From positions 61,337,275-61,401,274 of the forward strand of contig CM072802.1 of the NCBI GenBank assembly GCA_037013495.1: a stretch of 64,000 nucleotides of DNA. Reading direction: 5' to 3'. The notes below the pieces were generated by a model. That model was given only the letters and a program-made list of their open reading frames with translations. It was not told where the DNA came from and did no database searches. This document shows, one piece after another, positions 52,399 to 62,560 of the stretch; position 1 is the first letter of the stretch; each line of letters begins with the position of its first letter. This DNA is from Hippophae tibetana (Eukaryota > Streptophyta > Magnoliopsida > Rosales > Elaeagnaceae). Position numbers and translations under genes: made by a program.

Positions 52399-52447
52399 AC
52401 GTCTTGCTAAGACGTTAAACTAAGCGCTGGATGGGAGGCAACCCATC
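52399..52447 (+). other. Hairpin pair after pol
   Basis: ACGTCTT/AAGACGT with a GCT loop (52399-52415) is followed 14 bases later by GATGGG/CCCATC around AGGCAA (52430-52447). A GGGAGGCAACCC hairpin after pol is, from memory, common in plant Athila-like elements. The pair is also present after the first gag. Confidence 0.8.
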
Positions 52448-52715
52448 ATGTTAGGTAATTTTTTGTTATTTGTTTTATTTACTTAATTTTATTTTTTATT
52501 TTAGTTTACTTATATGTGAATAATTTTTTTAAAAAAAAAAATTGTTAAAACTAAAAATATTTGTTGAGATATTAGAAGTTCACAGCGATCTGTCTGTACA
52601 CACTTTAATGATGAATATGATGGATGCACCTGCATTCCTTCATTACTACTTACACATTCTCAAGAAATAGGTAATCTTTCTACTCTTTTCTCTTTATCTT
52701 TAATTTGCAGTTGTT

Positions 52716-52754
52716 ACATTGAGGACAATGTAAGTTCTAGGTTGGGGGTGGTGA
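52716..52754 (+). other. ACATTG/CAATGT hairpin and G-rich tract
   Basis: ACATTG-AGGA-CAATGT (52716-52731) is followed by CTAGGTTGGGGGTGGTG. This box is familiar from the 3' part of Athila-like elements. The G-rich tract resembles the polypurine tract at the 3' LTR and might act as an internal second-strand primer. A splice-acceptor-like TTAATTTGCAG just upstream (ending 52710) fits the spliced 3' message reported for envelope-bearing relatives, although no envelope is seen here. Confidence 0.5.
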
Positions 52755-54257
52755 AAAGTTACCATGCTTAATAAAACAATAAAAATAAAAAAATAAAAAA
52801 TTCTCACAAAAATTTATCATTTCTTTAAATCAAATTTAAGTAAATAGTTAAGTCTTTGGTACTGTTAGATTAATTTTTGAAAACATATCATGAAATATTG
52901 TGTAATTATTTTTGATAATTAGTTAGTTTTTGTCATAACTAGTATTTCTTGATAAAATGTGGAAATTATATTAAACCCAAAATCGGTATTTATGAATTTT
53001 TTTTAGTGGAGACTACCCTTGTGAGATATAATTTGAGCCTAATTTCTTTTATTCAGAGTGAAATATATATTTTTTCTACTCCAAACACATTTCTTATTTA
53101 TTCAAAAAGTTTAGATGATCTCTATAGGTATTAGCATTGAATGTATGAATTTTTTTCATCTTAATAGAGTATCATATATTTTTTATTATTATTTTTTGTT
53201 TAGATTAAACGATTTGAGTAGAAATTGATAGTATATGCTTATATCTCATTCATGCATGACTGCTACAAAAACAAAAAGACATATCTGGGGTTACCTAAAC
53301 CAAGATCAAACAGAAAAGACACAAAATTAACCACTCACCAAAATCCAAAAAAATGTACAATCTGTACATGGGTTGACTCTCTAAAAAAATACATATATTG
53401 AAAAATATCTACAGAAAAAAAAATAGAGAGATAAAAAAATAGTATCATCTACATACTATGACCCACATTGCCTACAAAGTTGTGAGTAAAGGCTAATTAC
53501 AAAAGAAAGATATAGGAAGTAATTCCCTAAAAAGTCATTGCAATTTCTTCATTTGTAAAAGCATATATCTTGAAATTCTTTCTTAATGAGTTTGATTTAT
53601 GCATGAAAATAATTTTTGTATATGATATCTTTATAATTTATACATTCGATTCCTTTCATGAGATCAATGTTAAAATAACACTTTGAGCCTTTATTCTTTA
53701 TACATATGCGAACATATTAGTTCATTTCTATACATCAACTCTTTCGCATATAAATTAGTATGAGTGTTTGAACCCATAGGATTCAGTGCTTTGAGAGTAT
53801 TGACTTGTGAGGAATAGAGTCGAAGCGAATACTGATTCATGACACTGAAATTGGGTAAAATTAAAATGATACATTTTTGAAATGAAATATGAAAATGATT
53901 TTCGACTAATTATTGTAATAAAATCATGATTGTTTAAAGAGATTAAAATAACTTATGCTTGAGATTTTAATTATGATCTTAAAGGAGATTAAAAAGTATG
54001 AGATATTTTTGTGATATGTTGTGTTCTTTTATTCTTAAATTAATTTTTGATTGTGTTGTAATTTTAATTTTTGATTTGATTGTTTTTATCTTTACATTTA
54101 GTTCAATGTTTGTGGGTATCATTACTGAAAACCCTCACGAGACTCAAACTCGTCCACTAGGGCAACCTAGGGGTTTAACGGCTTGTTGCATAGGCTAAAT
54201 GCAACCGTTTCAATCCACGAAAGTGATTTAGGATAGTTTAATTTTTAGCTTTTATCG

Positions 54258-54299
54258 CTTCTCTTGCTAAGAGACTAGCAAGAAGCTGGTTGGGGGTTG
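54258..54299 (+). other. Polypurine tract with upstream hairpin
   Basis: GGTTGGGGGTTG (54288-54299) ends directly at the 3' LTR and is the presumed plus-strand primer. Directly upstream, CTTC-TC-TTGCTA and TAGCAA-GAAG (54258-54285) form an inverted repeat with a two-base bulge and a six-base loop. Confidence 0.7.
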
Positions 54300-54596
54300 T
54301 GATGAGTGCTCAAAAAGCACTAAAATAACCATGATTTTATGTACCTTAATTGATTAAAAATACATATATTTATATGTTTTATCATATATTTATATAAATT
54401 TGTCTTTTTCGGAATCACGGGTATTTTTATTGTTTTTCAGGTATTTTGGCTTAAAAACGCAATTTAAGACTCAAAGAGGAATATTTGAAGCAATACATCA
54501 CAAATATATCAATAAATAAGTGAGAAAAGGTCAACAAACATGGAAAAATCGGACGAAATGGGTCGAAAAAGTCAAAAATGTCAAAAAGACGGAAAT

Positions 54597-54780
54597 CGCG
54601 CGCCGCAGCCCAGCGCCCAGCCGCGCGCGCCCCAGCGCGCCCCAGCGCCCCACTCCGCGCGCGTTGGCATGCCCAGCTGCACGCAGCGCAGCGCGCTGGC
54701 ACTGTTCACGCGCGCCGAGCTGCGCGCAGCGACAGCCCCAGCGCGCAGCGCCCCAGCAGCCCCCCTTCGCGCGCCCAACA
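54597..54780. other. GC-rich palindromic CpG block in 3' LTR
   Basis: Counterpart of 42983-43154. It contains an extra run of CGCGCCCCAG-type units near its start and several C-T or G-A differences at CpG sites, the pattern expected of methylated cytosine decay plus slippage. Confidence 0.8.
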
Positions 54781-54798
54781 TGTTTTCGCCCCATTTTT

Positions 54799-54934
54799 CA
54801 CGTGCAGCCGCCCCTGTGACGTCATGCTGACGTCATTGATGACATCAGCAATTCCAATACGCGTTTTTACATTTTTTAATATTTTTTTTAACATTTGTTT
54901 ACTCATTTTTTCTCTCCATCCTCACCTTTAAATA
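54799..54934 (+). promoter_or_regulatory. LTR promoter cluster (3' LTR)
   Basis: The same order as in the 5' LTR: CACGTG at 54799-54804, TGACGTCA at 54817-54824 and 54828-54835, TGACATCA at 54840-54847 and TTTAAATA at 54927-54934. All sites are intact in both LTRs. From this copy, transcription would read out into the satellite DNA to the right. Confidence 0.6.
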
Positions 54935-55092
54935 CCCCCCTTCCCTTCACTTCAAATCACACCTTCAAAACTCACTTCTCTCTTCTTTCTTTCTCTCATT
55001 TCTTAGTTTTTAGTTTCTCTTAGTTTCTTTCTAAGTTTCTAAGCTTTTCTTAGTTTTTCTCTTAGTTTTTAGTTCAATTCTCTTAGGTTTAG

Positions 55093-55140
55093 AGTTCTTC
55101 TCTTTTTGAGAGGAACTTGTAATGTTTTTGTAATAATTTA
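55093..55140 (+). promoter_or_regulatory. Hairpin and possible poly(A) region in LTR (3' copy)
   Basis: Same stem (55093-55117) and TGTAATGTTTTTGTAATAAT tail as in the 5' LTR. If R ends here, this is where the element transcript would be cleaved and polyadenylated. Confidence 0.35.
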
Positions 55141-55705
55141 GATTTTTGATTCAATATATGGAAGTGCAAATTCCGCTCGGAGGTTTTCTAGCTACGGGAA
55201 TAGCGTCAAAGTTCTGTAAGGATTTTATTTTCTTTACAGTTATTTTTATGCTTTATTCTTACATGTCATATTCAACTTGTCTGTGGTTAAATTTAACTAT
55301 GCTAGTTGTTTAGTAAAAATGATGTAATAACGACGTTGTTATGCTTGCGAAATATTAAATAGGTAAAAATCTCTAAAATGAATTGATTTTGTTTTTATTC
55401 AAGATTTTATATTAAGAATGTTAGAGAGAAATATATTATTTTTCGTTACAAACTTAAACCCGAAAATTAGATTTTAAGGTTTAGTTATCCGGTCTAATTT
55501 AGAGTAGTGCTCTTTTATTTGTTGGTACAATCGCCCGGTAGTTAGAGTGAAACTCTATTTCAAAATTTTTTATAAGAATTATTATGTGAAAATGTATTGA
55601 CAACATGTTTTCAATAGTGGTTTTAAAACTTGAAAGTTAGTACTCGGATAATTAAATTCTTAAGTTTAATTTGGACACCTTGAATAATGTTTAAATTGTC
55701 TAACC

Positions 55706-55851
55706 CCACCAAAGGTGGCATTTAAATGGTTCATTTTCAATCTCTTAGAAAAAGGAATTAATTTAATTAAGCATAATAGTTATCAACCCCACCCATAGGT
55801 GTTAATTGATTTGTTTAGTTAACAAAGAATATCTAACCCCACCAAAGGTGG
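55706..55851. repeat. Three short hairpins in U5 (3' LTR)
   Basis: Counterparts of 44076-44221; the arms of all three CCACC/GGTGG-type hairpins are unchanged between the LTRs. Confidence 0.7.
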
Positions 55852-55991
55852 TATTTATATAAAAAAGAGAGAATCAATAAAATATCAATTTATATCTTTA
55901 ATAACCTAGTTAATATGAGCAAGCATAATTAATTTAGTTATTATATCCATAAATACTCCGCTAATATAAATGATAAAAATTTGCATGAATA

Positions 55992-56119
55992 TTTATTGAA
56001 TCCGTATATATGTTTATTTTTAGATAATTATTTATTGAATTTGTATATATGTTTATTTTTATGTTATTAGATTATATTTAATTAATCTGTATATATGTTT
56101 ATTTTATGTTATTAGATTA
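55992..56119. repeat. Short tandem repeats in U5 (3' LTR)
   Basis: Counterpart of 44362-44489: three imperfect units sharing TGTATATATGTTTATTTT. Confidence 0.7.
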
Positions 56120-56339
56120 GGAACACAAAAACCAAACTATCGTGACAGGATGTTTAGGATTTAATTTCGTTTTTAAAAGTTTGAATAATAAATTAAAAAC
56201 CACATACATTCCTTCCTTAGATCGACCTTGGGAGTATACTTATCATTTTCTTCGAAATGATTCGTGCACTTGCGAGAGTTTTATAAATATTAAAACCAAA
56301 GTATTTGCGAAGATCGGCGATGCCGGTTTTCGTTCATCA

Positions 56340-56344
56340 CTTCC
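56340..56344. repeat. Target site duplication, right copy
   Basis: CTTCC follows the 3' LTR and matches the five bases before the 5' LTR. The satellite monomer resumes in register (CTTCCCAGCTTAATTC), so a single monomer was split. Confidence 0.95.
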
Positions 56345-57439
56345 CAGCTTAATTCAACCGAATTTTGTTTCCTTCCTACCAAATGGAGAAAGGTAAAGAC
56401 TATAGAGTTTGGTGCATAAATTATTTGTAAACATATTTTTACCTAGCCCAAAATATTTCTATGGTGTATGAGCACAATATTTCTCAACATCTTTATTTGC
56501 TTCTAACTCTTCCAATTGGTTTCCAACCTAGATTTTGAGTTAAATAGGCGGAAACAAAGTTAACATCAATACAGATTATTTCAAATCTAAAACAATAACG
56601 TATAAATAAAATATGAATATTGGTGTTATAAAATAATTAAAAATGTGAATTATTAATATCTTATAAAGTAATGAATAAACAAAATTTCAAAATTTTGATT
56701 GTTTGACATTTTAACATATAATAATTTCCTTTAAAATATGTCATAGTTATAAGGAAATACAATTTAGAGTATTTATTTCTGTTGCCTTCTTTTGTAAAAA
56801 AGAAAAAAAATGTTTACGTTTTCTTTTGCATTGATTTATTCATAATCATCTTTTCTCACTATTTCATTTCCTTTGTAAGTCTTGCTTTCCAGCTAAATTC
56901 GACCAATTTTTGTTCGCTACCTACGAAATGGAAAAAGGTAATGACTAAAGGTTGGTGCATAAATTATTTGTAAACATATTATTACCTAGATCGAAATATT
57001 TCTATGGTTTATAAGCACAATATTTCTCCACATCTTTATTTGCTTTTAACTCTTCGAATTAGTTTGGATCAAATGTTCTGAGTGAAATAGGTAAAAACAA
57101 ATTTAAATTCAATATAGATCTTTTCAAAAATAAAATAATAACAATTATAAATATTATGAATATTTGTGTTATAAAATAATTAAAAATGTGAATTATTAAT
57201 ATCATATAAAGTAATGAATAAACAAAATTTCAAAATTTTGAATGTTTGACAATTTAACATATAATAATTTTCATTTAAATATATCATAGTTATAAAGAAA
57301 TACAATTTAAAGTATTTATTTCCCTGGCCTTCTTTTGCAATAAAGACAAAAAAAAACGTTTACGTTTTCTTTTCATTGATTAATTCATAATCATCTTTTC
57401 TCAGTATTTCCATTCCTTTGAAAGTCTTGCTCTTCAGCT

Positions 57440-59626
57440 TAATTCAACCGAATTTTGTTTCCTTCCTACCAAATGGAAAAAGGTAATGACTAGAGTTTGG
57501 TGCATAAATTATTTGTAAACATATTATTACCTAACCCAAAATATTTCTATGGTTTATGAGCATAATATTTCTCAACATCTTTATTTGCTTCTAACACTTC
57601 CAATTGGTTTCCAACCTAGATTCTGAGTTAAATAGGTAGAAACAAAGTTAACATCAATACAGATTATTTCATATCTAAAACAATAAAGTATAAATAAAAT
57701 ATGAATATTGGTGTTATAAAATAAATCAAAATGTGAATTATTAATATCTTATAAAGTAATGAATAAACAAAATTTCAAAATTTTGAATGTTTGACATTTT
57801 AACATATAATAATTTTCATTTAAATATGTCATAGTTATAAGGAATTACAATTTAGAGTATTTATTTCCCTTGCATTTCTTTTGCAAAAAAGACAAAAAAA
57901 AACATTTAGTTTTTTTTTTCCATTGATTTATTCATAATCATCTTTTCTCACTATTTCATTTCCTTTGTAAGTCTTGCTTCCCAGCTTAATTCAACCGAAT
58001 TTTGTTTCCTTCCTACCTAATGGAACAAGGTAATGACTAGAGTTTGGTGCATAAAATATTTGTAAACATATTATTACCTAGCCCAAAATATTTCTATGGT
58101 TTATGAGCACAATATTTCTCAACATCTTTATTTGCTTCTAAGTCTTCCAATTGGTTTCCAACTAAGATTCTGAGTTAAATAGGTAAAAACAAAGTTAACT
58201 TCAATACATATTATTTCAAATCTAAATCAATAACGTATAAATAAATTATGAATATTTGTGTTATAAAATAATTAAAAATGTGAATTATTAATATCTAATA
58301 AAGTAATGAATAAACAAATTTTCTAAATTTTGATTCTTTGACATTTTAACATATAATAATTTTCATTTAAATATGTCATAGTTATAAGGAAATACAATTT
58401 AAAGTATTTATTTCCCTTGCATTTCTCTTGCAAAAAAGACAAAAAAAAAACATTTAGTTTTTTTTCCATTGATTTATTCATAATCACCTTTTCTCACTAT
58501 TTCATTTCCTTTGTAAGTCTTGCTTCCCAGCTTAATTCAACCGAATTTTGTTTCCTTCCTACCTAATGTAAAAATGGGTAATGAGTAGAGTTTGGTGCAT
58601 AAATTATTTGTAAACATATTATTACCTAGCCCAAAATATTTCTATGGTTTATGAGCACAATATTTCTCAACATCTTTATTTTCTTCTAAGTCTTCCAATT
58701 GGTTTCCAACTTAGATTCTGAGTTAAATAGGTAGAAACAAAGTTAACTTCAATACATATTATTTCAAATCTAAAACAATAACGTATAAATAAATTATGAA
58801 TATTTTTGTTATAAAATAATTAAAAATGAAAATTATTAATATCTTATAAAGGAATGAATAAACATAATTTCTAAATTTTGATTGTTTGACATTTTGACAA
58901 ATAATAATTTCCTTTAAAATATGTCATAGTTATAAGGAAATACAATTTAGAGTATTTATTTCTGTTGCCTTCTTTTGTAAAAAAGACAACAACAAAAAAA
59001 CGTTTACGTTTTCTTTTCCATTGATTTATGCATAATCATCTTTTCTCACTATTTCATTTCCTTTGTAAGTCTTGCTTTCCATCTAAATTCGACCGAATTT
59101 TGTTCCCTACCTACCAAATGGAAAAATGTAATGACTAGAGGTTGGTGCATAAATTATTTGTAAACATATTATTACCTAGATCGAAATATTTCTATGGTTT
59201 ATGAGCACAATATTTCTCCACATCTTTATTTTCTTTTAACTCTTCGAATTAGTTTGGAACAAATATTCTGAGTGAAATAGGGAAAAACAAATTTAAATTC
59301 AATATAGATCTTTTCAAAAAAAAAAGAATAACGTATAAAAAAATTATGAATATTGGTGTTAGAAACTAATTCGAAATGTGAATTATTAATATCTTATAAA
59401 GTAATGAATAAACAAAATTTCAAAATTTTGAATGATTGACATTTTAACATATAACAATTTTCATTTAAATATGTCATAGTTATAGGGAAATACAATTTAG
59501 ATTATTTATTTCCCTTGCCTTTCTTTTGCAAAAAAGACAAAAAAAATCATTTACTTTTTCTTTTCCATTTATTTATTCGTAATCATCTTTTCTCACTATT
59601 TCATTTCCTTTGGAAGTCTTGCTTCC
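57440..59626. repeat. Paralogous block of 40.5-42.68 kb with empty insertion site
   Basis: This stretch matches 40.5-42.68 kb at a constant offset of 16,941 bp. Shared rare variants include TTTCATATCTAAAAC with AATAAAGTATA and GTTAGAAACTAATTCG. Minus the element, the offset is 3,282 bp or six monomers. The position equivalent to the insertion site, CTTCC at 59622-59626, is intact, so this paralogue never received the element. Confidence 0.8.
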
Positions 59627-60099
59627 CAGCTTAATTCAAATGAATTTTGTTTCCTTCCTACCAAATGGAAAAAGGTAATGACTAGAGTTTGGTGCATAAA
59701 TTATTTGTAAACATATTATTACCTAACACAAAATATTTCTATGGTTTATGAGCATAATATTTCTCAACATCTTTATTTGCTTCTAACACTTCCAATTGGT
59801 TTCCAACCTATATTCTGAGTTAAATAGGTAGAAACAAAGTTAACATCAATACAGATTATTTCAAATCTAAAACAATAACTTATAAATAAAATATGAATAT
59901 TGGTGTTATAAAATAATTAAAAATGTGAATTATTAATATCTTATAAAGTAATGAATAAACAAAATTTCAAAATTTTGAATGTTTGACATTTTAACATATA
60001 ATAATTTCCTTTAAAATATGTCATAGTTATAAGGAAATACAATTTAGAGTTTTTATTTCCCTTGCATTTCTTTTGCAAAAAAGACAAAAAAAAACATTT

Positions 60100-62560
60100 A
60101 CTTTTTCTTTTCCATTGATTTATTCATAATCATCTTTTCTCACTATTTCATTTCCTTTGTACGTCTTGCTTCCCATCTTAATTCGACCGAATTTTGTTTC
60201 CTTCCTACCTAATGGAAAAAGGTAATCACTAGAGTTTGGTGCATAAATTATTTGTAAACAAATTATTACCTAGCCCAAAATATTTCTAAGGTTTATGAGC
60301 ACAATATTTCTCAACATCTTTATTTGCTTCTAACTCTTCCAATTGGTTTCCAACCTAGATTCTGAGTTAAATAGGCGGAAACAAAGTTAACATCAATAGA
60401 GATTATTTCAAATTTAAAACAATAACGTATAAATAAAATATGAATATTGGTGTTATAAAATAATTAAAAATGTGAATTACTAATATCTTATAAAGTAATG
60501 AATAAACAAAATTTCAAAATTTTGAATTTTTGACATTTTAACATATAATAATTTCCATTTAAATATGTCATAGTTATAAGGAAATACAATTTAGAGTTTT
60601 TATTTCCCTTGCATTTCTTTTGCAAAAAAGACAAAAAAAAACATTTACTTTTTCTCTTCCATTGATTTATTCATAATCATCTTTTCTCACTATTTCATTT
60701 CCTTTTTATGTCTTGCTTCCCATCTTAATTCAACCGAATTTTGTTTCCTTCCTACCTAATGGAAAAAGGTAATCAATAGAGTTTGGTGCATAAATTATTT
60801 GTAAACATATTATTACCTAGCGCAAAATATTTCTATGGTTTATGAGCACAATATTTCTCAACATCTTTATTTGCTTCTAACTCTTCCAATTGGTTTCCAC
60901 CCTAGATTCTGAGTTAAATAGGCGGAAACAAAGTTAACATCAATACAGATTATTTCAAATTTAAAACAATAACGTATAAATAAAATATGAATATTGGTGT
61001 TATAAAATAATTAAAAATGTGAATTATTAATATCTTATAAAGTAATGAATAAACAAAATTTCAAAATTTTGAATGTTTGACATTTTAACATATAATAATT
61101 TCCATTTAAATATGTCATAGTTATAAGGAAATACAATTTAGAGTTTTTATTTCCCTTGCATTTCTTTTGCAAAAAAGACAAAAAATAACATTTACTTTTT
61201 CTCTTCCATTGATTTATTCATAATCATCTTTTCTCACTATTTCAATTCCTTTGTATGTCTTGCTTCCCATCTTAATTCAACCGAATTTTGTTTCCTTCCT
61301 ACCTATTGGAAAAAGGTAATCAATAGAGTTTGGTGCATAAATTATTTGTAAAGATATTATTACCTAGCCCAAAATATTTCTATGGTTTATGAGCACAATA
61401 TTTCTGAACATCTTTATTTGCTTCTAACTCTTCCAATTGGTTTCCACCCTAAATTCTGAGTTAAATAGGCGGAAACAAAGTTAACATCAATACAGATTAT
61501 TTCAAATTTAAAACAATAACGTATAAATAAAATATGAATATTGGTGTTATAAAATAATTTAAAATGTGAATTATTAATATCTTACAAAGTAATGAATAAA
61601 CAAAATTTCAAAATTTTGAATGTTTGACATTTTAACATATAAAAATTTCCATTTAAATATGTCATAGTTATAAGGAAATGCAATTTAGAGTTTTTATTTC
61701 CCTTGCATTTCTTTTGCAAAAAAGACAAAAAAAAAACATTTACTTTTTCTTTTCCATTGATTTATTCATAATCATCTTTTCTCACTATTTCATTTCCTTT
61801 GTACGTCTTGCTTCCCATCTTAATTCGACCGAATTTTGTTTCCTTCCTACCTAATGGAAAAAGGTAATCACTAGAGTTTGGTGCATAAATTATTTGTAAA
61901 CAAATTATTACCTAGCCCAAAATATTTCTAAGGTTTATGAGCACAATATTTCTCAACATCTTTATTTGCTTCTAACTCTTCCAATTGGTTTCCAACCTAG
62001 ATTCTGAGTTAAATAGGCGGAAACAAAGTTAACATCAATAGAGATTATTTCAAATTTAAAACAATAACGTATAAATAAAATATGAATATTGGTGTTATAA
62101 AATAATTAAAAAAGTGAATTACTAATATCTTATAAAGTAATGAATAAACAAAATTTCAAAATTTTGAATTTTTGACATTTTAACATATAATAATATCCAT
62201 TTAAATATGTCATAGTTATAAGGAAATACAATTTAGAGTTTTTATTTCCCTTGCATTTCTTTTGCAAAAAAGACAAAAAAAACATTTACTTTTTCTTTTC
62301 CATTGATTTATTCATAATCATCTTTTCTCACTATTTCATTTCCTTTGTACGTCTTGCTTCCCATCTTAATTCGACCGAATTTTGTTTCCTTCCTACCTAA
62401 TGGAAAAAGGTAATCACTAGAGTTTGGTGCATAAATTATTTGTAAACAAATTATTACCTAGCCCAAAATATTTCTAAGGTTTATGAGCACAATATTTCTC
62501 AACATCTTTATTTGCTTCTAACTCTTCCAATTGGTTTCCAACCTAGATTCTGAGTTAAGT
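60100..62560. repeat. Three-monomer and single-monomer duplications
   Basis: The variant GTACGTCTTGCTTCCCATC with AATTCGACCG occurs at 60159, 61801 and 62347, that is at offsets of 1,642 bp (three monomers) and 546 bp (one monomer). Linked variants CAAATTATTACC and TTCTAAGGTTTATG follow the same pattern. Confidence 0.8.

Larger units (their letters stand above)
52387..54299 (+). other. Non-coding 3' region of the retroelement
   Basis: About 1.9 kb between integrase and the 3' LTR. It begins with the hairpin pair, then a T-rich stretch with an A-run near 52530, then the ACATTG/CAATGT box, then long AT-rich sequence. Many Athila elements carry an envelope-like gene here; none was recognised. 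The longest frames (52949-53134 and 53998-54198) show no homology I recognise. The last 50 bases hold a hairpin and the polypurine tract. Confidence 0.8.
42686..56339 (+). mobile_element. Athila-like Ty3/gypsy LTR retrotransposon with two gags
   Basis: A 13,654-bp element is inserted in the satellite. It has LTRs of 2,024 and 2,040 bp ending in TGATGA and TCATCA, a tRNA-Asp primer site, two gag-like reading frames, protease, reverse transcriptase, RNase H and integrase in Ty3/gypsy order, a non-coding 3' region and a polypurine tract. The long LTRs, tRNA-Asp primer, lack of a chromodomain and the sequence style of pol point to the Athila/Tat group, with Athila preferred. No envelope-like frame was recognised. 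All structural parts are present; the coding region is split into a few open segments with about two breaks, so it is treated as a fossil. The LTRs differ at roughly a dozen positions outside the GC-rich block. At commonly assumed plant rates this suggests an insertion a few hundred thousand years ago, a rough figure. Confidence 0.93.
54300..56339 (+). repeat. 3' LTR
   Basis: The LTR is 2,040 bp and begins TGATGA and ends TCATCA. Outside the GC-rich block it differs from the 5' LTR at roughly a dozen single positions, suggesting a recent insertion. The GC-rich block (54597-54780) has one extra stretch of about 25 bp and many CpG-site differences. All promoter, hairpin and repeat motifs of the 5' LTR are present. 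The open frames in the GC-rich part and at 56142-56396 are not considered genes. Confidence 0.95.

Noticed and set aside
53998-54198. Hydrophobic 66-codon frame before the 3' LTR, considered as an envelope remnant
   Set aside because: It is short, AT-rich and phenylalanine/isoleucine-rich by composition, without any recognisable envelope feature.
54451-54931. Overlapping open frames on both strands in the 3' LTR
   Set aside because: Same GC-rich block as in the 5' LTR; the frames are not conserved between the two LTRs.
42686-56339. A chromovirus or Ogre-type classification
   Set aside because: There is no chromodomain after integrase. The primer site is for tRNA-Asp and the gene order with 2-kb LTRs fits Athila better; the second gag does not resemble the extra frame of Ogre elements as I know it.
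1605-56973. Recurring 60-68-codon open frames in satellite monomers (for example at 1605, 4877, 8135, 9769, 21800, 28886, 35455 and 56782) with a hydrophobic, phenylalanine-rich product ending in CINYL
   Set aside because: They are the same place of the monomer read in the same frame and are open in only a small share of about 92 monomers. The similarity reflects DNA repeat conservation, A-run length changes shift the frame freely, and no start context or known domain is seen.
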